Shown: positions 7,506 through 16,899, counted from the stretch's first letter. The stretch: 35,500 nucleotides of DNA from an uncultured Bacilli bacterium (GCA_947593895.1 CANQDY010000001.1:1-35500); one strand, 5' to 3'. Translations and numbers: made by a program. Notes: generated by a model from the letters alone, not told the origin.

Positions 7506-8417
7506 ATGAAAAAGAAGATTTTTATTTGCTTATTAGCTTTAACTCTATGCTCTTGTAATTATTCAAAGAATTATTCTGATTCTTTATCTGAAGATACTTT
7601 AGATTCTTCTTTTACAAGTCGCGTTTCTATTCAATCAGATACCTCCAATCAAATAGATAATAACAATTTATCAATTATAGAAAAAGATTCAACTAATTCT
7701 ATTTCATCTGGTTCTGATATATCAACAACATCAAATTCATTACCAACAAGTGAAAATGATTTCAGTAGTTCTTTTTCTAGTATCAACGAAAGTAGTGAAC
7801 TATCACTATCATCTGATGTTTCTTCAAACACTTTTTCAGAAGTTGCTTCATCTTTTCAATCATCCACAAGTAATAGTTCAATAGAAGATAACAACTCTAT
7901 TCCTAAAAATAAAAATAACAAAATTGTTTTAGGTCATGATAATAAAACGATGACATCATTTTCATTTATTGATACTTTACCAAATTACTTCCGTTTTATT
8001 TATGGTTATAAATATTTAGATAAAGCTGATCGATACGCGAACGGAGAAGTAAAAATTTCTTCATCAACAAATGCAAAACAAGGTATTCAAACCGCAATGT
8101 TTGAATCTAATTTAAAATTAGAAATTCGTTTAGAAATTGGTCAAATCAATAATTGCTCTGCTGGAAATAAAATTGATAAAGATCTTCCTGTTGTAACTAT
8201 TGATGGATTTGATGAAGATGGCACGCTAATTAGAAGTGTTTATATTAATGAAATCAATAAAAAACACGAAAATACATCATTAAAAACTTATATGGATGGA
8301 ATGGATATAAGCTATTTAGAAATTAAATTTACTCAACTTCCTTATAAAGGAAATCAAGCATATAATATTGGGTTAAGAGGTCTTTCTCTAATTGCTTGGC
8401 CTTATCCATTAGATTAA
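7506..8417 (+). CDS. Ser-rich lipoprotein with a C-terminal globular domain, unknown function
   Basis: A 303-residue lipoprotein on the plus strand, against the main direction. A basic N-terminus and hydrophobic stretch lead to the lipobox L-C-S-C, with Cys17 lipidated. Residues about 20-130 are dominated by Ser, Asn, Thr and acidic residues, a linker carrying the protein through the wall. The C-terminal domain (about 138-303) is folded in character, with beta-rich segments and aromatic residues (NYFRFIYGYKY, IGLRGLSLIAWPYP). No family is recognised; its style suggests a binding module. The ATG at 7506 follows AAAGGA. The gene is convergent with the carboxypeptidase gene and the two stop codons overlap in a shared TTAA. 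Confidence 0.7.
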   Translation: MKKKIFICLLALTLCSCNYSKNYSDSLSEDTLDSSFTSRVSIQSDTSNQIDNNNLSIIEKDSTNSISSGSDISTTSNSLPTSENDFSSSFSSINESSELSLSSDVSSNTFSEVASSFQSSTSNSSIEDNNSIPKNKNNKIVLGHDNKTMTSFSFIDTLPNYFRFIYGYKYLDKADRYANGEVKISSSTNAKQGIQTAMFESNLKLEIRLEIGQINNCSAGNKIDKDLPVVTIDGFDEDGTLIRSVYINEINKKHENTSLKTYMDGMDISYLEIKFTQLPYKGNQAYNIGLRGLSLIAWPYPLD

Positions 8418-9421
8418 GAAGAGAATTGAACATTATCATATATTCCTCCATCAATAATTTTTCCATCATCAAAAATGAAAGTGATTTTTAATTGACTTGT
8501 TAAAGGATTTATATAATATTTTTTTATTCCTTTTAGTTCTTTTTTCTTAGAAATTCTAATTCCAATTTGCTTTTTTGAATAAATTACATATTCATCGATA
8601 TAGTTTTTCCCCTGATTCAAAAAGACAATGTAATTATACTCATTAAAATATTTTTCAAATAAGAATTTATGAAAGCTAAAGTCCGCACCGCAATCAAAAG
8701 TTACTACGATAAGACTTTGACTATCTTTCTGTGCACAGTTAATTAATGTTCTTCTGGCTTTTTTAGTATAACCAGTCTTTCCACCTAAACAATATTCATA
8801 TTGTTTCAATAATTTATTTTTATTAATCCATGTCCCCTTTAATGGAGATTTATATGTTTTTGTATTTATAATCTGACAAAATATCTTATTTTCTAAACAA
8901 TACGACATTAATAGAGCCATATCATAACAAGAAGAAATATTTCCTTCATCAAAAATATCTAATCCTGAAGGATTATTAAATATCGTATTTTTCATACCAA
9001 TTTCTTTAGCTTTTTGATTCATTTCCATCACAAAAGAATCAATATTTCCAGAAATATTTTTAGCAATTAAAACAGCCGCATCATTACCGCTTCTAAGAAG
9101 CAAACCATATACTAAATCAATAATAGTAATTTGATCGCCAATTGATAAATATAATGATGAGCCTTCAATTGTTTTAATGATGTCATCAACAACTATCACA
9201 TTAAACAATCTATCACTTTCAAGAGCAATAATTGCCGTCATAATTTTAGAAATTGACGCAACTGAATAACTTCGATTAATATCTTTGCCCTCTAGAACTT
9301 CATTTGTGTACGCATCCATGACAATATAATTACGAGCTTGATATGTCCCATTTACCGGTAAAAAATTACTATTACTAAATAAAAATAACGATAATAAAAA
9401 AGTAATTAAAAGTTTCATCAT
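8414..9421 (-). CDS. Serine-type D-Ala-D-Ala carboxypeptidase (peptidase S11, DacA/DacF type)
   Basis: A 335-residue exported low-molecular-weight penicillin-binding protein that trims the terminal D-Ala of peptidoglycan stem peptides. A signal sequence covers about residues 3-25. All three active-site motifs are present: S56-I-S-K59, S111-G-N113 and K215-T-G217. The C-terminal part (about 250-335) is strand-rich, as in the PBP5-type domain, but no clear amphipathic membrane helix is visible at the end, so it may be held by the uncleaved signal or released. There are two adjacent ATG codons (9421, 9418) and no convincing ribosome binding site. It shows the organism makes peptidoglycan. DacF of spore formers belongs to the same family, but the assignment to spore cortex is not possible from sequence alone. 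Confidence 0.9.
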   Translation of the reverse strand: MMKLLITFLLSLFLFSNSNFLPVNGTYQARNYIVMDAYTNEVLEGKDINRSYSVASISKIMTAIIALESDRLFNVIVVDDIIKTIEGSSLYLSIGDQITIIDLVYGLLLRSGNDAAVLIAKNISGNIDSFVMEMNQKAKEIGMKNTIFNNPSGLDIFDEGNISSCYDMALLMSYCLENKIFCQIINTKTYKSPLKGTWINKNKLLKQYEYCLGGKTGYTKKARRTLINCAQKDSQSLIVVTFDCGADFSFHKFLFEKYFNEYNYIVFLNQGKNYIDEYVIYSKKQIGIRISKKKELKGIKKYYINPLTSQLKITFIFDDGKIIDGGIYDNVQFSS

Positions 9422-9580
9422 AGTAAAATATATTAATGAACTTAAAATTTATTATTAAAAACTTTATTTTTATAAAAAAGTTATAATAAGTCTTTATCAT
9501 TTCATAACAAAAAACATTTATTTCAATGATAAATCACTAAAATTCTATCAAAATAATAAACTTAAATTTTATTAGCTAAA

Positions 9581-11497
9581 TTAATTTAAACTTCTTCTCT
9601 TTGCATCAAAACTTCTATTTAAATAAATTATATATCCAATAACAAACATAATTCCTGTCATTATAAATGGCACTATGCAAAAACATATAAAATATTTAAA
9701 ATCAGTAAATATCGATATTGCTAATAACGATGCTACTTTCCTATTACCAAGTAAAGCAATTACGCTAAGACCTAATAAGTAAACTAATAGAAACATTACC
9801 AGTAATTCAAAAATATGAATTAAAATGTATAAAATATCATATTTCTTTTTTTGATTACCTAATAATAAAAATATTGATGTGTATTTTATAAAGTAATTGA
9901 TAAAATATTTCCACTGAATGAAATAAAAAACGATAACAGAGCAAATACAAAGAATACCCACGATAATGGATACAATTTTTAAATCACTATATACTGATTT
10001 GAAGTCTAACCAAGTAGAATAAAAATCATTTATCGAAACAAAATCACGACTCTTTAGAAAATCTCTTAAATCAATAATACTCTCTGCCTCAATATAGCAA
10101 TCCATGTTATATAAATAAAAGATAAACCCATTTTTCAGTGATTCATCTACAATGATTTTATTATTTGGCGCTTCAGCTGAAGAAATAGAATAATTAAAAA
10201 AATCATCGAATTGACTTTGTCTATTTCCAATAGCAATATCAATAAAAGTATATTGATTAACAAAACTATATGATAAATCAACATCTTCAAAAAGAATATT
10301 ATAAATTTCACTATCTATTTTAGTAAACTCAATTTGATAGCTCTTTTCTTGTTCAATATTTTTAACAAGCCTTGCATTCTCATTAAAATACTGAAATATA
10401 TCATTCATATATTCATAGCTAAAAGCTACTGTATTAGCGGGTAAATTATTATTAATAATAACATCTTTAAAGTCGGTATAATTTGTTGTATCTTCGTTAA
10501 GCATGATTTGATCTTTACTAATTGCATTAGTTAAATAGAAATAGCCATAATCTTTATCTTTAAAATACTCATTAAAATCCAATGTTTTAAATTGAAAATA
10601 TGTATTGCATTTTTCCTTTTTTGAATCTAATAGCCATCCATGAGTAGGCATCATTCCTTTAACTGTTTTGATTTCAACAAAATTACTATCATAAAGATTT
10701 AAAGATTTCTCTAATAAATAGTTACTATTTGTCGATAAAATTGATGAGCAAAAACTAAATACAATAGAAAATAAACAAATCAAAATACCGATAAAAATAT
10801 TAACCTTTGAAATAAATTTCTTTTTCGCTAAAAGAAGAACATCTCGATATACTTTTTTTCTTTTCATTAGCTCATTATTTGTAATAGGCTTATCTACTTC
10901 ATCATCTTTTACATCTAAACTAATACTTCGATTTTTTATTTTTATTATTCCCTTACAAATACTTTCATCAACAAAATCATGTGATGAAATAATTATTAGC
11001 ATTTCCTTTTTTAATTCATTTATTACTTTAAGATAAATACTTCGATTTTCATCATCTAAAGCCGAAAAAGGTTCATCAATTAATATCGCATCATATTTCG
11101 CTAAAACATTGAAAAGAAGCAGAACTCTCTTTTTTTCACCACATGATAATGTTGCTAAACTTTGATCAAGTTTTGAATCTAACTCAAAAAGAGAAAGATA
11201 CTTTTTAATCCTTTCTTCTTCAATTATATATGGTATAAAATTTAAAGCTTTTCCTAATGAAAGATCATCAAAAAAATAATTTTCTTGTGGAAGATACGCA
11301 ACTCTTAAATTTTTATCTAATTCAATCTTTCCAGAATAAATTTTATCTAATCCTGAAATCATTTTAAATAAAGTAGATTTACCACTTCCTGATCTACCCG
11401 TTAAAAAATATAAACCACAAGAAGGAAGTTCTAAATTAACATTTTTAAATACTTCTTGCTTTTTAAATTTTTTTGAAACATTTGATAATTTAATCAT
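9581..11497 (-). CDS. MacB-like ABC transporter, ATPase fused to FtsX-type permease (second of pair)
   Basis: A 638-residue fusion, about the length of E. coli MacB. N-terminal ATPase (1-215): Walker A GRSGSGKST at about 34-42, Q-loop LPQEN, signature LSCGE at 117-121, Walker B ILIDEP at 138-143, H-loop His173. A membrane helix follows (about 233-253), then about 240 extracellular residues, then three closely spaced helices at the C-terminus, giving the four-helix MacB/FtsX topology. The ATG at 11497 lies inside the last codons of the upstream ABC gene (8-base overlap), with AAGAAG upstream; a TTG at 11506 is possible but less likely. In Firmicutes these two parts are usually separate genes (BceAB type). 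With the upstream paralogue it probably forms a heterodimer; what it moves or senses is unknown, but the secreted protein of the same operon is the obvious partner. Confidence 0.85.
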   Translation of the reverse strand: MIKLSNVSKKFKKQEVFKNVNLELPSCGLYFLTGRSGSGKSTLFKMISGLDKIYSGKIELDKNLRVAYLPQENYFFDDLSLGKALNFIPYIIEEERIKKYLSLFELDSKLDQSLATLSCGEKKRVLLLFNVLAKYDAILIDEPFSALDDENRSIYLKVINELKKEMLIIISSHDFVDESICKGIIKIKNRSISLDVKDDEVDKPITNNELMKRKKVYRDVLLLAKKKFISKVNIFIGILICLFSIVFSFCSSILSTNSNYLLEKSLNLYDSNFVEIKTVKGMMPTHGWLLDSKKEKCNTYFQFKTLDFNEYFKDKDYGYFYLTNAISKDQIMLNEDTTNYTDFKDVIINNNLPANTVAFSYEYMNDIFQYFNENARLVKNIEQEKSYQIEFTKIDSEIYNILFEDVDLSYSFVNQYTFIDIAIGNRQSQFDDFFNYSISSAEAPNNKIIVDESLKNGFIFYLYNMDCYIEAESIIDLRDFLKSRDFVSINDFYSTWLDFKSVYSDLKIVSIIVGILCICSVIVFYFIQWKYFINYFIKYTSIFLLLGNQKKKYDILYILIHIFELLVMFLLVYLLGLSVIALLGNRKVASLLAISIFTDFKYFICFCIVPFIMTGIMFVIGYIIYLNRSFDAKRRSLN

Positions 11498-13220
11498 AAA
11501 TACCAATCTTCTTTCTAAAAATTATGATATTAAATAATAAAACTAATCCTATATAAACAAGACCCATTAAAGAAAATATTCCATTTAAAAAGACAAATTT
11601 TAATATAAAATTAAGTAAGAAAGGAATAATTACAGCAACCACCAACATTCCAAGTAAAACAATATTTTCATATTTTATCGTTTTAAAATAGATTTCTTTC
11701 GCACTATCTTTTTTTGAAAAGAAAAAGACATCGCATAATTTTATTTTTTTATCAAATTCTTCTTTATAGTGTTTGGAATAGATAAATAAGAAAATAAAGA
11801 AGGAAATATTTGATATGGTAAATATAATATACATCATAATCTTTACAATGCATCTTTGAAGATTAGTATTACTCCAATTTGAATACTGCTTAGTTATAGT
11901 AACTCTATCTAGATCAGAAAATGAAGTAATATCATTAATAAATTTCTTTAAATTACCATTCATATTATCAACATATATTGAATCAACATTTTTTAATTCA
12001 TTTTCCGAAGAAAAAATAGCAAAATTACAAAGTGATAATTCAGTAAATTCTGGAATAGGATTTTTATCAAAAGAATCAATAAAATCATCTAAAAATTTGT
12101 AACCAAAAGTCGAAACTATATCTTTAACATAATAATTTTTGTCCTCAATTGTCACATATTTATTTTTCAAAATTTGACCTGACGAATAATCAATCAATTT
12201 AAGAGTAAAATCGTATCGATCAATGTTACTATCATCTCTACAATATAACATTAGAGCTGCGAGATCTGATAAAATTACTTCATCGTTTTTCACAAGATTT
12301 TTATTTGATGTTTTATATCCTGTTGGTTTAAGATAAAAACCCCCATTGTAAGTTTGATCATTTAATATAAAGCTTTCTAAACCTATAACATCTTTCCCTT
12401 TTAATTTTTTTTCTATATCAATTAAATTGGTATCTAACAAAGCAATTTTTGAATTAGATTCTTTTACTTCTCTAGCAAAATAAACACCATTTGTTTCACA
12501 TATAAATGGTATACAAATAATAATAAGTAAAAACGAAATAAATAATCCTATAAGTGAATTTGTCTTTACCCGCTTTGATATAATATTCTTAGGATTCTTT
12601 AAAATAAACTGATGTTCTTCTTCTTTTTCATCATCAATCCAATTCAAATCATTAAAAGTAAATTCTTTATCAATTATTAAATCAGAAATATCAATATGAG
12701 ATGTAATTATTACAATATGATTTCCTCTGAGTGAATTCAAATATTTTGTAATAATTTTTTTATTTTCATCATCTAAATCCGCATAAGGTTCATCCATAAT
12801 TATCAGATATGGATCTTTGATTAAAGTCAAAATAAATAAAAATCTTTTCTTTTCACCATTAGAAAGATAGTTATACTTACTATCAGAAACATCTAACAAA
12901 TCAAATTCTTCTAGTAATGAATCAATATTTAATTTAGATTCATAAGCTATCTTAAATAAATCAAGGAATTCTCTAATTGAATAATCAGAAAAAAAATTAT
13001 TTTCCTGATACACATAAAATATGTCATTCTGAAGATTTAAATCACCATAGTTTATCTCTCCAGAAAAAGATTTGTCGATACCAGAAAGAATATTTAAAAA
13101 AGTTGATTTTCCACATCCAGATTTTCCCTTTATCAAATAAGTTTTATTATTTAAAAATTTAAAACTTATATTAAAAATTGGTTCATTATTAAATGCTTTT
13201 ATTACATTTCCAAATATCAT
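11490..13220 (-). CDS. MacB-like ABC transporter, ATPase fused to FtsX-type permease (first of pair)
   Basis: A 576-residue fusion with the same plan as its downstream neighbour but strongly divergent. ATPase: Walker A GKSGCGKST (32-40), Q-loop VYQEN (about 70-74), signature LSNGE (119-123), Walker B LIIMDEP (about 139-145), H-loop His175, so hydrolysis should be intact. Then a membrane helix (about 223-243), an extracellular domain of about 230 residues and three helices near the C-terminus. The ATG at 13220 follows AAAGGAT and comes 17 bases after the stop of the secreted-protein gene; its end overlaps the next ABC gene. In both proteins the third residue of the LSGGQ motif is changed (Asn here, Cys in the partner). 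A MacB-type heterodimer using mechanotransmission is the best guess. Confidence 0.85.
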   Translation of the reverse strand: MIFGNVIKAFNNEPIFNISFKFLNNKTYLIKGKSGCGKSTFLNILSGIDKSFSGEINYGDLNLQNDIFYVYQENNFFSDYSIREFLDLFKIAYESKLNIDSLLEEFDLLDVSDSKYNYLSNGEKKRFLFILTLIKDPYLIIMDEPYADLDDENKKIITKYLNSLRGNHIVIITSHIDISDLIIDKEFTFNDLNWIDDEKEEEHQFILKNPKNIISKRVKTNSLIGLFISFLLIIICIPFICETNGVYFAREVKESNSKIALLDTNLIDIEKKLKGKDVIGLESFILNDQTYNGGFYLKPTGYKTSNKNLVKNDEVILSDLAALMLYCRDDSNIDRYDFTLKLIDYSSGQILKNKYVTIEDKNYYVKDIVSTFGYKFLDDFIDSFDKNPIPEFTELSLCNFAIFSSENELKNVDSIYVDNMNGNLKKFINDITSFSDLDRVTITKQYSNWSNTNLQRCIVKIMMYIIFTISNISFFIFLFIYSKHYKEEFDKKIKLCDVFFFSKKDSAKEIYFKTIKYENIVLLGMLVVAVIIPFLLNFILKFVFLNGIFSLMGLVYIGLVLLFNIIIFRKKIGIYD

Positions 13221-13237
13221 ATCTAATATCCTTTAGT

Positions 13238-14146
13238 TTAGTTATTCCAATAAAAAAACTCTAAAGATGTAGTCTTTTCAAAAGTCTTTTTAGCATTTTG
13301 TGAAAAAATATCTTTATAATATCTATAAGTTGTAGAGTTATAAATATAAATTTTTCCACCATATGTCCCTGAATTGCTTACTTTACAATCAAACAATGCT
13401 CCACATACATAAGTAAATACTTTATTTGAATTATCATTAAATTCAGTAAATAAGTTTTGGAATCCATCTTTACTACCTAAATATCCATGAGTAAATGATG
13501 GCATAGTTTTTGTGTATTGCTCCTGAACTGAATACGCATATGTATAACTTCCATTAAGATTTAAATTTATTCCTCGTTGTGCTTTATTTCCAAACGAATC
13601 ATACCCAGATGCATCAACATTATTTGTAACATCAAAACTAGCACCGATAGTTAATGATTGGGAATGATTTTTAGTAACAACAATATTAGGTAAATTTAGT
13701 TCTGAACCACACTTTGGCCAGTAATCAGCAGTTACTACTTCATTTGTAAACCTACTATTAGGTTCTATATATATTGCCAAGTCAATTTTATCTAACTTTG
13801 ATGAGGTACGATATTTTACAGATTCTGAAGTTGAAGCTGCAGATCCAGGAGTATTTTGAACATATAAGTCGAATGTAAATAAGCCATAATTATTATTTCC
13901 TTGCTTATAAACATCTAATAGTCTTAATAATCCTATATAATAAATAAAACCATAATTATCATTAGTTATAGCATAATCAATAACTTTGATAGGGTGAGCA
14001 TAGTCAGATTTTTTAATTTGTTCTAAATTTAAATTATAACCATCTTCTACAATCACTCTTTGAGCATAAACTCTGCTTTCATCTTTAGAAATACAAAACA
14101 GCGACAATAATGGAACAAGTGCAAAAACTAAATTTATTTTTTTCAT
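13238..14146 (-). CDS. Secreted protein of unknown function, partner of the ABC pair
   Basis: A 302-residue protein with a Sec signal peptide: MKK, a hydrophobic core, and a likely cleavage after VYA (about residue 28). There is no lipobox and no wall anchor, so it should be released or held by partners. The mature part is strand-rich, with alternating polar and hydrophobic residues. The segment around residues 165-215 (LTIGASFDV ... GINLNLNGSYTYAYSVQ) has the look of amphipathic beta-hairpins seen in beta-barrel pore-forming toxins of the leukocidin kind, but this is only a visual similarity and no family is assigned. It is the first gene of a three-gene operon: promoter at 14168-14196, GAGGAT ribosome binding site, then the two fused ABC transporters. 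Confidence 0.75.
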   Translation of the reverse strand: MKKINLVFALVPLLSLFCISKDESRVYAQRVIVEDGYNLNLEQIKKSDYAHPIKVIDYAITNDNYGFIYYIGLLRLLDVYKQGNNNYGLFTFDLYVQNTPGSAASTSESVKYRTSSKLDKIDLAIYIEPNSRFTNEVVTADYWPKCGSELNLPNIVVTKNHSQSLTIGASFDVTNNVDASGYDSFGNKAQRGINLNLNGSYTYAYSVQEQYTKTMPSFTHGYLGSKDGFQNLFTEFNDNSNKVFTYVCGALFDCKVSNSGTYGGKIYIYNSTTYRYYKDIFSQNAKKTFEKTTSLEFFYWNN

Positions 14147-14167
14147 ATTAATATATCCTCTAATAAA

Positions 14168-14196
14168 ATAATAATTTAATAATAATTATTAGTCAA
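14168..14196 (-). promoter_or_regulatory. Strong sigma-A-type promoter of the secreted protein/ABC operon
   Basis: On the minus strand TTGACT (14196-14191) and TATTAT (14173-14168) are exactly 17 bases apart. The leader is only about 15-20 bases and already contains the GAGGAT ribosome binding site. The spacer is made of TAA/TTA repeats with a palindromic character (TAATAATAATTATTA region), a possible operator. Confidence 0.7.
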
Positions 14197-14390
14197 TATT
14201 TTTTTATTTTTTAATAATAATTACACATAAAATTTTTGATTAAAATTAATTTTTTTGCCTTTGTCTTAAAATATATTATATATATAATAAATTTATATAA
14301 GATTAATTGATTTGTTAGATTTTTCTGAACATTATAAAAAATATGTGTTTACAAAACCAAACAAAATTAAAAGAATGTTATTTTAATAAA

Positions 14391-14414
14391 AAGACTTATC
14401 TGTATAGAGAGTCA
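14391..14414 (-). terminator. Weak intrinsic terminator after the esterase gene
   Basis: On the minus strand GACT...TAT/ATA-AGTC forms a short bulged stem followed by TTTTT. It lies about 20 bases after the esterase stop and may end the long suf-to-esterase unit. Confidence 0.35.
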
Positions 14415-14434
14415 TAACCAATAAATTAATATTT

Positions 14435-15352
14435 TTAGCCTAAATGTTTCTTGAAAAACTCTATTTCATCGTCATTAGCTTTTTTTGCTTCTTTTAATTT
14501 CATATTTACATGGAAAACATGAGTCATGTATTTAGTGGTTTCATCACCATAAAGATGGTATTCGCAATCAACACCAAGTGAAATTAAATGATTATACATT
14601 GACTTGGCATCTTCTTTCAAAAAATCATAATACGAAGTTAGAATAAATGATGGAGGAAAATTATTATTAATATTATCAACCACTTGAGTCATTTCATAAA
14701 TGTCTTCACGATTTTTACCTAGATAACAATCCATCATTTCTTTTGTATCTCTTTCAAAATGTTTTAGATTAACTTTAGGTGCATGATTGGGATAAGCTGA
14801 GGCCATTTCATAACGACCACAGTTAAGACCAAGTGAACGAATTTTAATTTCTTCAGGAACTTTAAATTTAAATAAACAAGCAAATTCCTTATTTGAATAT
14901 ATTGTAGCATAGTGACTTAACATTTGCGCCCCTGCAGAATCACCAATCATAAATACATTATTGATATCAAATGGGTAAGAATCTTTATTTTCAACCATCC
15001 ATTTTAATACTTGATTAATTTCTTCAAGTTGGGTTGGAAACTTCTTTTCTGGAGCAAGATGATAATTAAAATTAATAACAATAAAATTTTTATTTGCTAA
15101 ATATAGTCCATAATGAAAATATACTTCTTTGGTACCATATACATAACCTCCACCATGAACGTTGATAATTACCGGAAGCTTGCATTTTACATTTTTAGGA
15201 TAATAAATATCTAGAAGATTAAATATGTCATTATTATCACCATAATTCAAATCTTTGATTACTTTTACTCTCCTTATTGGCTTAATATTTTTATCTCTTT
15301 GAAAATCTGAAAATGAAGCGGATCTTCTAAAATTTTCTACAAATCCTGACAT
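14435..15352 (-). CDS. Alpha/beta hydrolase of the hormone-sensitive-lipase type (esterase)
   Basis: A 305-residue cytosolic esterase. The HSL-family oxyanion motif HGGG is at 66-69 and the nucleophile Ser139 sits in IGDSAGAQM; a C-terminal Asp (in SYYDFLKED) and a His in THVFHV complete the expected triad. The ATG at 15352 is preceded by AAAGGAT; an upstream in-frame extension to 15400 overlaps the end of the cls gene and is rejected. It starts 11 bases after the cls stop, so the two are cotranscribed. The substrate is unknown; carboxyl esters of acyl chains or acetylated sugars are typical for the family. Confidence 0.87.
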   Translation of the reverse strand: MSGFVENFRRSASFSDFQRDKNIKPIRRVKVIKDLNYGDNNDIFNLLDIYYPKNVKCKLPVIINVHGGGYVYGTKEVYFHYGLYLANKNFIVINFNYHLAPEKKFPTQLEEINQVLKWMVENKDSYPFDINNVFMIGDSAGAQMLSHYATIYSNKEFACLFKFKVPEEIKIRSLGLNCGRYEMASAYPNHAPKVNLKHFERDTKEMMDCYLGKNREDIYEMTQVVDNINNNFPPSFILTSYYDFLKEDAKSMYNHLISLGVDCEYHLYGDETTKYMTHVFHVNMKLKEAKKANDDEIEFFKKHLG

Positions 15353-15363
15353 TTTTATATCCT

Positions 15364-16890
15364 TTAAAGTAGAGGTTGAAACACTTCCAATATAGTGCAA
15401 AGAATTCTAGTAATTTTTCTTTGCTTATAGTTTTGCATTGATATTGAATTTTCAAATATGTGATTAAAATCCTTCTTAATGTCTTTAATTACATCTTGAT
15501 TAAACATTAATACAGCATCTTCAAAATGATGTAATAAACTTCGATAATCAAAATTAATAGTTCCGACAATCGCACTGACATCATCACAAATTAATTGTTT
15601 TGAATGGATAAATCCATCTTTAAATTCATAAATCTTAACTCCAGCATCAATTAATTGACGATAGTTAGAACGGCTAATTAAGAAAATAATTTTCTTATCA
15701 GGAATATGGGGAAGAACAATTCTAACATCTACTCCTCGCATTGATGCTAAATTAAGTGCACTCTTAAGTCTATTATCACAGATTAAATATGGAGTAGTGA
15801 TATAAATATATCTTTTCGCACTATTAATCATATTGATATAGACATTTTCACTAATATATTCGTTATAATAAGGACGAGGTCCATCACCATAAGGAATAAC
15901 CACATTATCGTTGACAATTCCATGATCTTTCTTTAAGTATGGTTCATAATCTTCAACCTCTCTTTTTTGCATATAATAAATTGAAAGAAACATGGAAGTT
16001 AATCCATCAACACCATCGCCTTTAATTCTAATCGCACTATCCTTCCAAATTCCATAAGGATGTTTTAGATTAACATATTCATCAGCAAGATTTAATCCAC
16101 CAGTAAACCCAACTTTCCCATCTATAATAGTAATTTTTCTATGATCTCTATTATTATGAATTGAAGAAACAACGGGAATAAAACGATTAAATTTAAATGC
16201 TTTTATTCCTTTTTTTCTTAGTTGTTTTGCAAAAGAAGAAGGAACTGTATTAATTGATCCAAAATCATCATATATAAATCTTACTTCTACACCTTCTTTA
16301 ACTTTTTGATAAAGAATATCTAATACCGAATTCAGTACAACGCCATTATCTATAATAAAATATTCGATAAATATAAATTCCTTTGCTTTTCTTAATTCTT
16401 CCAAATAATCGGGAAAAAACTTTTCTCCATAAGGGTAAAAAGTTACCTCATTATTTTTATAGGCAACGCTATTGGAAACGCTATTGATATATTCAAGTTG
16501 CATTTTTAAATTGTCAGGTAATGTTTTTTTTATTATTTCATTATTTTCACTTTGCTCTTCACTAATTTCTAACGATTCTTTTTTGATTTTTTTAATTACT
16601 CGAGATTGTCTTATTGACAATCGGTTTTTTGAAAACATTAAATAAGCAATTGTACCAAATATTGGAGCAATTAAAATTAGAATAATCCACGAAATCTTGC
16701 TTTCATTAGGTATTTTTCTATCGATAATAAAAAATACAATTATTGTTGCAAGAATATCAAATACAATGCTGATTATAGCAAAATATTCTTGAAGTCTGAG
16801 AACAAGAAAAATAAAGAAAGCAAATTGTAAAATAATAAATAATGCAATAATCGACAAACGCCCAAATATTGACTTAAGTAACTTTTTCAT
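15364..16890 (-). CDS. cls: Cardiolipin synthase (PLD type)
   Basis: A 508-residue membrane enzyme that condenses two phosphatidylglycerol molecules to cardiolipin and glycerol. Two N-terminal membrane helices (about 13-32 and 37-56) with a further hydrophobic segment near 67-85, then two phospholipase D domains. Both HKD motifs are intact: His250-x-Lys252-x4-Asp257 and His429-x-Lys431-x4-Asp436. Length and layout match bacterial ClsA. The ATG at 16890 has a perfect GGAGG ribosome binding site. It follows parB by 9 bases. Cardiolipin genes are not usual partners of parAB; here they are in the same tight block. Confidence 0.95.
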   Translation of the reverse strand: MKKLLKSIFGRLSIIALFIILQFAFFIFLVLRLQEYFAIISIVFDILATIIVFFIIDRKIPNESKISWIILILIAPIFGTIAYLMFSKNRLSIRQSRVIKKIKKESLEISEEQSENNEIIKKTLPDNLKMQLEYINSVSNSVAYKNNEVTFYPYGEKFFPDYLEELRKAKEFIFIEYFIIDNGVVLNSVLDILYQKVKEGVEVRFIYDDFGSINTVPSSFAKQLRKKGIKAFKFNRFIPVVSSIHNNRDHRKITIIDGKVGFTGGLNLADEYVNLKHPYGIWKDSAIRIKGDGVDGLTSMFLSIYYMQKREVEDYEPYLKKDHGIVNDNVVIPYGDGPRPYYNEYISENVYINMINSAKRYIYITTPYLICDNRLKSALNLASMRGVDVRIVLPHIPDKKIIFLISRSNYRQLIDAGVKIYEFKDGFIHSKQLICDDVSAIVGTINFDYRSLLHHFEDAVLMFNQDVIKDIKKDFNHIFENSISMQNYKQRKITRILCTILEVFQPLL

Positions 16891-16899
16891 TACTACCTC

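Noticed and set aside
9460..9580. Possible terminator after the ABC operon or before the carboxypeptidase gene
   Set aside because: Only AT-rich short repeats such as AACTTT...AAAGTT are present; no convincing stem plus T-run on the correct strand.
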